From positions 1-64,000 of the forward strand of contig NZ_JAXCLX010000005.1 in NCBI RefSeq assembly GCF_034044635.1: DNA of 64,000 nucleotides, read 5' to 3'. Within the stretch, counting starts at the first letter, position 1. Each line of letters opens with the position of its first letter. Positions 37,359-45,692 of this stretch are shown here, in pieces. The translations under genes were made by a program, and so were the position numbers. The stretch comes from Dongia rigui (lineage in GTDB: Bacteria; Pseudomonadota; Alphaproteobacteria; Dongiales; Dongiaceae). The notes under the pieces were generated by a model. It was not told the DNA's origin. It searched no databases and saw only the letters and a program-made list of their open reading frames with translations.

Positions 37359-37883
37359 TTAGGGCTTTTCTGGCTTGGCCTGGAAGGCCATGGCTTCGGC
37401 GAGGGCCGCGTTGAGGTCGGCGCTCGACATCTCGCTCTTATACTTGTCCCTGAGGCCGTTGACGTTCTGGACCTCGGCCGGATCCTCTATGAGGTGCGAC
37501 GCGATGGTGAGCCAGACGAAGGCGGTCTTGAGATCGACCGGGGCACCTTGTCCGCGCGCATTCATGACCGCCAGGCCCAGCATCGCATCGGGCAGTCCCT
37601 GGCGCGCGGCGCGGCCATACCATTCGCGCGCGAGGGCGAAATTGGCCGGCCCGGCATCGCCATAATGGTAATAGCCGGCAAGCTTCCACTGCGCGACCGG
37701 GTCGCCCAGCGGCGCCAGTTCCTTGAGCTTCAGGAAGGCACCGACCTTGTTGCCTTCGAGTTCCATCTTGTGAACCTCGATGAGGTCCTCAGGGGTTGCC
37801 GCGGCAAGGGACGGTGCCGCCAGGAGAAGGGCGGCGGCGAGGAAGGATGGGATGAATCGGTACAGGGCGCGTTTCTGTGACAT
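37359..37883 (-). CDS. Secreted Sel1-repeat protein
   Basis: From ATG 37883 the protein is 174 residues. An N-terminal signal peptide (about 1-28, with FLAAALLLAAPSLAAA) precedes TPR-like Sel1 repeats: PVAQWKLAGYYHYGDAG and ALAREWYGRAARQGLPDAM followed by LGLAVMNARGQG. Such repeats mediate protein contacts in the periplasm. The frame is open further upstream but has no homology there. It may be transcribed with the cupin 32 bp downstream. Confidence 0.82.
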   Translation of the reverse strand: MSQKRALYRFIPSFLAAALLLAAPSLAAATPEDLIEVHKMELEGNKVGAFLKLKELAPLGDPVAQWKLAGYYHYGDAGPANFALAREWYGRAARQGLPDAMLGLAVMNARGQGAPVDLKTAFVWLTIASHLIEDPAEVQNVNGLRDKYKSEMSSADLNAALAEAMAFQAKPEKP

Positions 37884-38053
37884 GGCCCGGAGAATTGCCG
37901 ATCTTGGGCCGCCGCGCAACCACGCTTGAAGGCAGCCGCAAGCAGCCGTGACGGCGGTCACAACCCGCGCACGACTCGGCAAAATTGACCCAGCCCGCCG
38001 GCAAAATCTGCCGCAGCTTGAGAAGGGATGGGCATGTCCGGGGAAAAGCTGAA

Positions 38054-38091
38054 GCGGCCCCGGCCGGGCTAGATCCGGCCGCGGGGACCGC
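38054..38091 (-). terminator. GC-rich hairpin after the 90-aa gene
   Basis: Immediately downstream of the minus-strand gene ending at 38092, GCGGCCCCGGCCGG and CCGGCCGCGGGGACCGC form a strong imperfect stem. On the minus strand a short TTTT follows about 7 bases later. A terminator role is plausible but the T-run is not adjacent. Confidence 0.35.
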
Positions 38092-38364
38092 TCAGTTCGT
38101 CGTCCGCATGCTGCTGAACTGGTCGCTGGCGATGCTCTGCACCAGATCCTGCACGAATTCCGCCGTGGTTTCCTTGCCATGCTTGGCAACCAGGGCGAAC
38201 AGCGCCGCAGATATCGACATGGTGCCGATCGTGTCAAACGGAACGCCCTTGTTGAAGGCATCTTCCCAATAGGCGTTGAACAGGTCGAAGCACAACTTTC
38301 GCTGCTGCTCGTCGGTGGTCGGGGGCGCGCTCATCATTTGCCCTTTGGTCATTGCGGTCTCCAT
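38092..38364 (-). CDS. Conserved-looking small protein of unknown function (90 aa)
   Basis: The 90-residue product is METAMTKGQMMSAPP followed by an amphipathic, mostly helical region (KLCFDLFNAYWEDAFNKGV, then ALFALVAKHGKETTAEFVQD). The start is decided by the ribosome binding site: AAGGAG (38371-38376 on the minus strand) abuts an ATG at 38370 but is 6 bp from the ATG at 38364. No signal peptide or known family recognised. Codon use is like the neighbours, so I regard it as real. Confidence 0.65.
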   Translation of the reverse strand: METAMTKGQMMSAPPTTDEQQRKLCFDLFNAYWEDAFNKGVPFDTIGTMSISAALFALVAKHGKETTAEFVQDLVQSIASDQFSSMRTTN

Positions 38365-38584
38365 AGCCATCTCCTTGAACGGTGGACCGCGCTCTTATCA
38401 GCAAACCCTGTGCCATGACCGATTCATGACTGTATCTAGGGGGTTCGCCTGTCCGTTCGACGAGTCGTTGTATGGATTAGAGCTTCCTGATTCATAACAA
38501 GTACTTAACGGCGTCTGTGCCCAGCCGGGGTGCGGGGAATTTTTTGCCGGGCGAACGGCCGCCGCTTCATCCCCAGAAGACGCC

Positions 38585-40189
38585 CTATCGCAAATAATCC
38601 GCCTGTTCGTGCACCTCGATCAGCGTCGGACCGTCTGCCTTGAACGCCGCCTTGATGGCCTCCTGCAGTTCGGCAAGGCTCGCTGGCTTCACGGCACGGG
38701 CGTGGAAGGCGCGGGCAAGGGCCTGGTAGTCCGGGTTCTTGGGCTTCACGCCCAGTTCCGGGATGTCGAGCTCCACCATGTCCTTGGCAATCTGGCCGAA
38801 GGCATCGTTGTTCCAGACCAGGATCGGCAGGCCAAGATTCTGTTCCACCGCCGTGCCCAGGTCCTGGACCGTGAACATGAAACCGCCATCGCCGGCCACC
38901 GCGATCACCTGCCGGTCGGGGCAGGCGATCTTGGCGCCAATCGCCGCCGGCACGGCATAGCCCAGCGTGCCGAAACCGCAAGGGTGGAACCAGCAGCGTG
39001 AGCGTTCCATCGGAAACAGGAAATTGGCGGTATAGGCGATCTGGGTCATGTCGGTGACGATGATGGCGTCGTCGGCCAAAGCCGCGCGCACCGCATCCAG
39101 CACCTTCACATGCTTCTGCTGCACAGGTGTCAGGCCCTGGCGCACCGAGCCGCGCAGTTCCGCGGCGGTCGCGAGGTCCGGCTTGCGCCCGGCCTTGATG
39201 CCATCGCAGAGCGCTTTCAGCGTCGGTCCGGCATCGGCCAGCATGCCGATCGTCGGCGTGTAATCGCGCCTCATCGTCTTCTCGTCGAGATCGATGCGGA
39301 TGAGCTTGCCGTTCAAGGTCAGCATGTTGACCCAGGAATCCGTCTCCGCCATCTCGGTCCCCACCGCGATGACGACATCGGCATGGGTGAGCAGATTCTG
39401 CGTCGCCGGCAGCACCAGGGTCGAGCCCAGCGATTGGTGATGGCTGTCGGGCAGCACGCCCTTGCCGGCGGTGGTGGTGACGCACAACACGCCCGATTTC
39501 TCGACGAAGGCCTTCACCTCGGCCGCGCAATCCACCGTGCCGCCACCGACGATCAGCACTGGCGCCTTGGCATTGTCGATGAGGGCGATGGCTGCCGCAA
39601 TATCACCGGCACTGGCCTTGGGGCGCGCTGCCTTCTGGCGCTGCGGTTGGCCGATCTCGGCGGTGGCGGACAGCATGTCGAGCGGGAATTCCAGCACCAC
39701 TGGGCGCGGCCTTCCGGTCTCGAACAGCTTGAAGGCGTCGGCCATGGCAGCCGGCAGTTCTGCCGCATTCCTCACCGTGCGGGCAAAACCGGTCAGCGGC
39801 GCGATGGCGGCACGCTGGTCAGTGATTTCATGCAGGCGACCGCGACCTTTGCCGAGATCGCTGCTCGCATTCACGCTGCACACCACCAGCATCGGCACAG
39901 AGTCGGAATAGGCCTGGCCGATGGGTGTGGCGGCATTCATCAATCCCGGGCCAGTGATAAGGCAGGCAACGCCCGGCTTGCCGGATGCGCGCGCATAGCC
40001 ATCGGCCATGAAGCCTGCACCCTGTTCGTGGCGAACGCCGATATGGCGCATCTTGCGATCAGCCAGGCCGCGATAAAGATCCAGCGTATGCACGCCCGGA
40101 ATGCCGAAGACGGTATCCACGCCATAGGTCTCAAGCAAAGCCACCGCAGCATGGCCGCCGATCTGGTTTGCCTTCTGATGTGCAGTCAT
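38585..40189 (-). CDS. ThDP-dependent decarboxylase, AruI-like (5-guanidino-2-oxopentanoate decarboxylase)
   Basis: The 534-residue ThDP enzyme has catalytic Glu55 (RHEQGAGFMADGYARASG) and a ThDP/Mg2+ site VAGDGGFMFTVQDLGTAVEQ with LVWNND. The N-terminus (ETYGVDTVFGIPGVHTLDLYRG) strongly resembles Pseudomonas AruI, which decarboxylates 2-ketoarginine in the arginine transaminase pathway. Acetolactate synthase-like or other 2-oxo acid decarboxylase activity is the alternative; no partner aminotransferase is adjacent. ATG 40189 follows CAGGGGAAACG. Divergent from an AEC transporter across 206 bp. Confidence 0.78.
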   Translation of the reverse strand: MTAHQKANQIGGHAAVALLETYGVDTVFGIPGVHTLDLYRGLADRKMRHIGVRHEQGAGFMADGYARASGKPGVACLITGPGLMNAATPIGQAYSDSVPMLVVCSVNASSDLGKGRGRLHEITDQRAAIAPLTGFARTVRNAAELPAAMADAFKLFETGRPRPVVLEFPLDMLSATAEIGQPQRQKAARPKASAGDIAAAIALIDNAKAPVLIVGGGTVDCAAEVKAFVEKSGVLCVTTTAGKGVLPDSHHQSLGSTLVLPATQNLLTHADVVIAVGTEMAETDSWVNMLTLNGKLIRIDLDEKTMRRDYTPTIGMLADAGPTLKALCDGIKAGRKPDLATAAELRGSVRQGLTPVQQKHVKVLDAVRAALADDAIIVTDMTQIAYTANFLFPMERSRCWFHPCGFGTLGYAVPAAIGAKIACPDRQVIAVAGDGGFMFTVQDLGTAVEQNLGLPILVWNNDAFGQIAKDMVELDIPELGVKPKNPDYQALARAFHARAVKPASLAELQEAIKAAFKADGPTLIEVHEQADYLR

Positions 40190-40395
40190 CGTTTCCCCTG
40201 ATCCCACTCGTCTATGCGTTCAATCTTGAATGCCATGCCCATGAATTGGTCCGCCTGATTGATTTCTCATCAACCCCTGCGAACCGGGCATGGGCCCTTG
40301 CAAAAAGTGGCGGGACTTTAGCCGATGTAACCTGTATGCAGCAATAGACGGCACTCCCTCTTTCCGGCTAGAAATGCCGCTCAAGAGGTATCTTC

Positions 40396-41277
40396 ATGGA
40401 TCTGCTGCAACAGCTTGCCGCCATCATCCTGCCGGTGTTGGTGGTGCCGGGCATTGGCTATATCTGGGCGCGATCGGGCAACCCGTTCGACAACCGTTTC
40501 GTCACCCAATTGGTCACCAATATCGGCACGCCGGCGCTTGCGGCCGACGCCCTGACCCGCATCCATATGGATACCGGTGCCTTGGCCGAGATGGCGGGGC
40601 TGACGGCACTTTGCTTTGCCGGCTTCTTGGTGATCGGCATCGTCACCTTGCGCCTGATGCGCTTGCCGCATCACTCTTACCTGCCGGCACTCATCTTCCC
40701 CAACACCGGCAATATGGGTCTTCCATTGGCGCTCTTTGCCTTCGGCAATGAAGGTCTTGCCTTTGCCGTCGTCTTCTTTGCCATTTCCATCACGGCACAG
40801 TTCACCATCGGCATGTCGCTGGCCTCGGGCAGTTTCAACCCCATGCGCCTCGTCAAGATGCCGCTCATCTATGCGATCATCTTCGCGCTGACGGTGCTCT
40901 ATTTCGGCTGGAAACTGCCCGCCTATGTCAGCAACACGCTGCAATTGCTGAGCGGCGTCACCATTCCGCTGATGCTGTTGGCGCTCGGCGTTTCTCTGGC
41001 GCAGCTGCGTGTGACGCGCCTGCCGCGCAATCTGCTGTTGTCGATCGTGCGGTTGGGGGGTGGGGCGGCCGTGGGCTTTTCCGTCGGCCATTTCATTGGT
41101 GCCTCCGATCTCGCAACAGGCGTGCTGATGATCCAGAGCACCATGCCGGTGGCTGTCTTCAACTATCTTTTCGCACAATACTACAACCGCGAGCCGGCCG
41201 ATGTCGCCTCGATGGTCGTCATCACCACGGCGCTCTCCTTCGTGACGTTGCCGTTGTTGCTCTATTTCGTGCTGTAA
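40396..41277 (+). CDS. AEC-family (auxin efflux carrier-like) transporter
   Basis: The 293-residue protein has about ten hydrophobic helices and the AEC landmarks LVTNIGTPALAADAL, FPNTGNMGLPLALFAFG and the C-terminal half TIPLMLLALGVSLAQLRV. AEC permeases export or import small carboxylates and amino-acid-like acids. It is divergent from the AruI-like gene and 50 bp ahead of a CocE-type hydrolase, so a role in transport of a keto acid or amide product is possible but unproven. Confidence 0.88.
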   Translation: MDLLQQLAAIILPVLVVPGIGYIWARSGNPFDNRFVTQLVTNIGTPALAADALTRIHMDTGALAEMAGLTALCFAGFLVIGIVTLRLMRLPHHSYLPALIFPNTGNMGLPLALFAFGNEGLAFAVVFFAISITAQFTIGMSLASGSFNPMRLVKMPLIYAIIFALTVLYFGWKLPAYVSNTLQLLSGVTIPLMLLALGVSLAQLRVTRLPRNLLLSIVRLGGGAAVGFSVGHFIGASDLATGVLMIQSTMPVAVFNYLFAQYYNREPADVASMVVITTALSFVTLPLLLYFVL

Positions 41278-41327
41278 GGCGTGAGCGTCGAACAACGACG
41301 CCACAGAATAAAGTTAGGGGAGAACAC

Positions 41328-43340
41328 ATGCGTATCGTCCGCGACTTTCCGCACAAGGTGCGGCACATCGAAAACATCTGGATTCCGTTGCCGGACGGTA
41401 TCAAGCTCGCCGCGCGCATGTGGATCGCGGACGGCGCCGACACACACCCGGTTCCCGCCATCATCGAATGCGTGCCCTATCGCAAGCGCGACGGCCTGCG
41501 CTTTCGTGACGATGAGATGCACCCCTACCAGGCCGGCCACGGCTATGCGGTGCTGCGCATTGATCTGCGCGGCACCGGTGAATCCGAAGGCCTGCCAGAC
41601 GACGAATACACCCCGGCCGAGCAGGACGACATCATCGCCGCCATCGCCTGGATCGCAGCGCAGAAATGGTGCAGCGGCAAGGTCGGGATGATGGGCATCT
41701 CCTGGGGTGGGTTCAACGCGCTGCAGGTGGCAGCACGCCAGCCCGAGGCATTGAAAGCCATCATCACTGTCGATGCCTCGGACGATCGCTACAATGACGA
41801 CGTCCATTACATGCAGGGCATCCTGCTGCACGATAACTTCTCGTGGGCCGCGGCGATGTATGCCTACGCCAATCTGCCGCCGGACCCGGAGATTGTCGGC
41901 GCGCGCTGGCGCGAGATGTGGCTGGAGCGGCTGCGCCATTACAAATTCCCCTTCCGCATCTGGGGCGCGCATCAGAACCGCGACGCCTATTGGCGCCAGG
42001 GTTCCGTGATCGAGAACTACGGCGCCATCAAGGCGGCGGTCTTTGCGGTGGGTGGTTGGGAGGACGGCTATTCCAATGCCGTGCCGCGTTTGGCAAGCCA
42101 TGTGACGGCGCCAGTGAAGGGCTGGGTCGGTCCCTGGGGCCACACCTATCCGCATAACGGCCTTCCCGGTCCCGCCGGCGGCTTCCTGCAGGAGGCCCTG
42201 CGCTGGTGGGATCAATGGCTGAAGGGCAAGGAAACCGGCGTCACGCACGATCCGAAGATCCTGGCCTGGATGAATGAGTCCTATGCGCCGGACCCTTGCG
42301 CACAAGCGCGTCCCGGTCGCTGGATCGCCGAGAGCGAATGGCCGAGCCCCCGCATCAAGACGCAGACGATCGGCTTCGGCCGTAACACGCTGGGTCACGC
42401 CTTGGAATCTGTGGCGCTCGCCGTGCAGTCACCGCAGACCTGCGGGCTCACCTCGGTCGAATGGTGCTCCTATGGCGGCAGCGATGGCGACTACCCGGCC
42501 GATCAGCGTCCCGATGACGGCATGTCGCTCTGCTTCGATGGCCTGCCGCTCGATGAACGCTGCGAGATATTCGGGGCGCCGGTGGTGGAACTGGCCTTTG
42601 CCGTCGACAAGCCGGTGGCACGGGTCGCTGTCCGCCTCAACGATGTGGCGCCGGATGGCGCCTCGACCCGCGTCACCTTCTGCGTCTTCAGCCTCAATCA
42701 CAAAGATGACCAGGCGCACCCGCAAGACCTGGTGCCGGGCCGGCGCTACACGGCACGCATCCCCTTGAACTACATCGCCCATGCCTTCTTGCCCGGTCAC
42801 AGGCTGCGGGTGGCGGTCTCGACCAACTACTGGCCGATGATGATGCCGGCGCCGGACGCTGTGACGCTGACGCTCTTCACCGATGGTTGCCATCTGGAAT
42901 TGCCGGTGCGCCCCACACACGCCCCCGATCCCGCTTTCGATATTCCGCTACCTGAGAAGGCGCCGCATGCCCCCGGCCACGTCACCCGCGAAGGTTCGTC
43001 ACGGCGCGAAGCGCGGCTCGACATCGCCACGGGCGGCATCACCCTCGTCAATCACAAGGATGCTGGCGGCTATCATTTCTCCGACATCGGCGTCACCTCG
43101 GATTGCAAGGCGCTGGAGATCTATTCCATCAGGCCCGATGATCCGCTGAGCTATGCCTGCGAGATCACCTATGAGCAGATGCTCAAGGGCCCGGATTGGG
43201 AGGCACGCACGGTCGGGCACACCACGATCCAGGCGCATGCCACCCATTTCCGCATCACCGCCCGCATCGATGCCTTCGACGGGCAAACGCGCATCTTCAG
43301 CGACGAAGAGGCTTACGACCTGAAGCGGGAATATTGCTGA
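41328..43340 (+). CDS. CocE/NonD-family hydrolase (peptidase S15-like)
   Basis: The 670-residue alpha/beta hydrolase carries the nucleophile elbow GISWGG with Ser125, the oxyanion stretch RIDLRGTGESEG, and a C-terminal jelly-roll (about 400-560) typical of X-Pro dipeptidyl-peptidase/cocaine esterase proteins. The remaining part (about 560-670) is a less typical extension. The family cleaves esters, amides or acylated amino acids. It has no signal peptide, so it acts in the cytoplasm. Substrate unknown. Confidence 0.87.
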   Translation: MRIVRDFPHKVRHIENIWIPLPDGIKLAARMWIADGADTHPVPAIIECVPYRKRDGLRFRDDEMHPYQAGHGYAVLRIDLRGTGESEGLPDDEYTPAEQDDIIAAIAWIAAQKWCSGKVGMMGISWGGFNALQVAARQPEALKAIITVDASDDRYNDDVHYMQGILLHDNFSWAAAMYAYANLPPDPEIVGARWREMWLERLRHYKFPFRIWGAHQNRDAYWRQGSVIENYGAIKAAVFAVGGWEDGYSNAVPRLASHVTAPVKGWVGPWGHTYPHNGLPGPAGGFLQEALRWWDQWLKGKETGVTHDPKILAWMNESYAPDPCAQARPGRWIAESEWPSPRIKTQTIGFGRNTLGHALESVALAVQSPQTCGLTSVEWCSYGGSDGDYPADQRPDDGMSLCFDGLPLDERCEIFGAPVVELAFAVDKPVARVAVRLNDVAPDGASTRVTFCVFSLNHKDDQAHPQDLVPGRRYTARIPLNYIAHAFLPGHRLRVAVSTNYWPMMMPAPDAVTLTLFTDGCHLELPVRPTHAPDPAFDIPLPEKAPHAPGHVTREGSSRREARLDIATGGITLVNHKDAGGYHFSDIGVTSDCKALEIYSIRPDDPLSYACEITYEQMLKGPDWEARTVGHTTIQAHATHFRITARIDAFDGQTRIFSDEEAYDLKREYC

Positions 43341-43343
43341 GGC

Positions 43344-43973
43344 CTATTCCACCAGCGGCACTTCGACGCCGCTTGCCGTCTCGCCGAAATGATCGAGCAG
43401 GGCCGGCAGCATCTCGCGCATGGCGGTGCTGGGGTCGATGGCGGCGTCGGCCCGTTCCACGGTGCCGCGCCAGATGTAATGGCCACTCGCCCGTTCATAG
43501 ACCGTCAGGTTGACGCGGAAGGTGCGATCGGTGGTGTTCAGCGGATCGCGGGGGTTGAGAAGGGTGTTGCCCTCGGTGCTGAACAAAGCTGCGTTCTTGG
43601 GATCGCTTCTCTCGGCATTGACCGTCCCCACCGACTGGTCGGATTTCAGGCGGGAGGTCAGCTGCGTCGCTACCGTCACCACATAAGCGCCGTCGCTACC
43701 CAGCGCGTAGCCGCGCCCAGTGAGATCGGCATCGAGCTGCCGCCAGGCATCGTCATCCATCTGGCTCTGGCTTTCCGGCTGGGTCTCGAGATGAGCGCCC
43801 GGCGGGATTGGTTGGTAGGCAACAGCGTCGATCCTGGCGCTGCTTTCCACTTTCGTCTCCTGGGCGGCGGCAGACCCCGCAGCTCCGGCCGCCAGTCCCC
43901 CCAGGGCGGCCACGACCACCAAGGCCGACAGAGTCCGGCTGGTCTTGAAGGGGCGCATCGATGGGATCGACAT
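43344..43973 (-). CDS. Secreted protein of unknown function (209 aa)
   Basis: An N-terminal signal peptide (about residues 1-37, hydrophobic ALVVVAALGGLAAGAAGSAA) is followed by a mature domain with DDAWRQLDADLTGRGYAL, YVVTVATQL, TFRVNLTVYERASGHYIWRG and a C-terminal MLPALLDHFG. The pattern of an AWRQ-like segment then alternating strands is reminiscent of DUF4136-like envelope lipoproteins, but there is no lipobox Cys. It ends 3 bp from the convergent CocE gene. Function unknown. Confidence 0.7.
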   Translation of the reverse strand: MSIPSMRPFKTSRTLSALVVVAALGGLAAGAAGSAAAQETKVESSARIDAVAYQPIPPGAHLETQPESQSQMDDDAWRQLDADLTGRGYALGSDGAYVVTVATQLTSRLKSDQSVGTVNAERSDPKNAALFSTEGNTLLNPRDPLNTTDRTFRVNLTVYERASGHYIWRGTVERADAAIDPSTAMREMLPALLDHFGETASGVEVPLVE

Positions 43974-44100
43974 GGGGGCTATCCTTTGGTGGCGAAGCGG
44001 TCTCGGCCGTCACATAGCGGATTTCCGGCAACTCTGACAACACGTGGGAATTGCTTTCGTTTCCGCTCGGCCCCATCATAACCGCATTGGCGCCGATCGC

Positions 44101-44119
44101 CCATGCCGGTTTGGCATGG
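44101..44119. repeat. Small inverted repeat before the racemase-family gene
   Basis: CCATGCC and GGCATGG flank GGTTT in the 196-bp divergent gap. It could be a regulator half-site pair; no regulator gene is adjacent. Confidence 0.4.
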
Positions 44120-44169
44120 CCAACCCGCCTGAAACTAGCTGTTTGTCCAAATTGAAGGGAGTAGCCGGC

Positions 44170-44979
44170 ATGCCCCCCGTTCAAGCGCTCAGCGTGGAAA
44201 ATTCAGCGGCGGAGAACGGTCTGCTGGTCAACCGCAAGCACATCCCCTTCGAACTCGATGGCGGCGTGTCGGCTCGGGCGCGCATCGGCCTCATCGTGCT
44301 CGCCACCGACCACACATTGGAGCATGAGTTCCGGCAGATTTTCCGCATGCCCGGCGTCGCCCTCTATGCGACCCGCATCCGCAACGCGGCCGAGATCAAC
44401 CCGACGACGTTGGCAGCGATGGAAGCCGGGTTGGCGGCGGCAGCCGATGTGATCCTGCCCGGCATTCCCCTGGATGTCGTGGCCTATGGCTGCACCTCGG
44501 CCTCGGTCGTGATCGGCGAAGAAAACGTCTTCAAGCGCATCCATGAGACCCGGCCGGAAGCCAAATGCACCACGCCCATCACCGGCGGTGTGCTGGGCCT
44601 GAAAGCCTTGGGCGCCAAGCGCATCGCGCTGCTCACCCCTTATATCGACAGCGTCAACCAGCGCTTCAAATCTTACATCGAGGCCAAGGGCCTCGAGGTG
44701 CCGGTGATCGGCTCCTTCAACCATGAGAACGACAACGAAGTGGCGCGCATCAGCACGAAGTCGATCTATGACGCGGCCCTCGAACTCGGCCGCCATCCGT
44801 CGGTGGATGGTGTCTTCGTCTCCTGCACGTCCTTGCGTGTCGCCGAGATCGCCGAAAGCCTCGAGCGCGAACTCGGCAAGCCGGTGACCTCGTCGAACCA
44901 CGCCATGGCCTGGCACACCCTGCGCCTCGCTGGCATCACCGAGCCGATCGACGGCTGGGGCCGTTTGTTCCGGATTTGA
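44170..44979 (+). CDS. Asp/Glu racemase-superfamily protein (maleate isomerase/EutA-like)
   Basis: The 269-residue protein has the two cysteines of this superfamily: Cys108 in VVAYGCTSASVVIG and Cys219 in VFVSCTSLR. The pattern fits maleate cis-trans isomerase, arylmalonate decarboxylase and the ectoine-utilisation protein EutA. ATG 44170 follows GAAGGGAG and matches the family start; upstream codons are unconserved. No ectoine genes are nearby, so the substrate is open. It is divergent from the 209-aa secreted protein gene. Confidence 0.82.
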   Translation: MPPVQALSVENSAAENGLLVNRKHIPFELDGGVSARARIGLIVLATDHTLEHEFRQIFRMPGVALYATRIRNAAEINPTTLAAMEAGLAAAADVILPGIPLDVVAYGCTSASVVIGEENVFKRIHETRPEAKCTTPITGGVLGLKALGAKRIALLTPYIDSVNQRFKSYIEAKGLEVPVIGSFNHENDNEVARISTKSIYDAALELGRHPSVDGVFVSCTSLRVAEIAESLERELGKPVTSSNHAMAWHTLRLAGITEPIDGWGRLFRI

Positions 44980-44981
44980 CG

Positions 44982-45572
44982 ATGCGGGCAATTCTGCTTG
45001 GTGCGCTGTTGAGTTTTGTCGGTGGTGCGGCGTTTGCCGATGACGATTTCATTGTAGGCGATCCGAATGCCTGCCATTTGAAGATTGAATATGAAGCCAA
45101 GGAGCAGATGCTTCATCTGCGACCGCAGTTGCCAAGCGGTACCGATTGTCACGCCACATCCGATCTGGTCGAACAAGGGCTTGATACCGCGCTGACACGG
45201 TACTCGACACTGCCGATAAGTCTCATCTTTTTAGGTCGCCTTGAACATTATCCCTGGCTTTCCGAAGACTTGACTGAGAAAGCAATTGCCATGAGTGGGC
45301 CCTCAGGCAGGTGGGATGCCATTAAAGGCCATGCAAGAGATGGCAATGATAATGACTTCGTCTCGAAAGCCTTGTTTTTGCGGTTGCCGGTCTCCGCAGT
45401 AGGTGAGTTTGGTGAGCGACCGCTTGAGCCTTTTGTGTCGGTTCTCGCACAGCTTGGTTACTCGGTCTACGCCGTCTCTGTCGAAAAGGTGATGTTGAGA
45501 TCGGTCACTGGGCGCGAAGGGCACTATCCCTATGACGCCCTGGTGCATGTCCGCGTCGACAAGGCACCGTAA
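44982..45572 (+). CDS. Secreted protein of unknown function, AT-richer than its neighbours
   Basis: The 196-residue product has a signal peptide (MRAILLGALLSFVGGAAFA, residues 1-19). The mature part has two Cys (residues 31 and 56 or close) and no recognised domain; the last third (FVSVLAQLGYSVYAVSVEKV) looks like a strand-helix-strand segment. The gene uses TTA, ATA, AGA and AGT codons rare in nearby genes, which suggests transfer or relaxed selection. ATG 44982 lies 2 bp after the racemase-family stop; TTG 44976 overlaps it. Confidence 0.68.
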   Translation: MRAILLGALLSFVGGAAFADDDFIVGDPNACHLKIEYEAKEQMLHLRPQLPSGTDCHATSDLVEQGLDTALTRYSTLPISLIFLGRLEHYPWLSEDLTEKAIAMSGPSGRWDAIKGHARDGNDNDFVSKALFLRLPVSAVGEFGERPLEPFVSVLAQLGYSVYAVSVEKVMLRSVTGREGHYPYDALVHVRVDKAP

Positions 45573-45573
45573 C

Positions 45574-45686
45574 CTCGTTCGTCATGGTACGCGAAGGCGT
45601 ACCATCCACGAGTTTCTTTCTGGCGGAACTAGGTAGCTGCAAGCAAACTCGTGGATGGTCGGCCTGCGCCGACCATGACGAACGAG
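45574..45686. repeat. Composite palindromic intergenic repeat with 15-bp terminal inverted repeats
   Basis: The ends CTCGTTCGTCATGGT (45574-45588) and ACCATGACGAACGAG (45672-45686) are perfect inverted repeats. Inside are two hairpins, GGTACGC/GCGTACC (45586-45603, loop GAAG) and GGTCGGC/GCCGACC (45657-45674, loop CTGC), and inner inverted copies ATCCACGAGTTT (45604-45615) and AAACTCGTGGAT (45645-45656). It lies between convergent genes. It resembles a BIME-like or small non-autonomous element. Confidence 0.9.
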
Positions 45687-45692
45687 ATGCAA

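Noticed and set aside
38585-40189. Acetolactate synthase large subunit (ilvB)
   Set aside because: No small subunit gene follows, and the N-terminal motif is closer to AruI-type decarboxylases. Kept only as an alternative.
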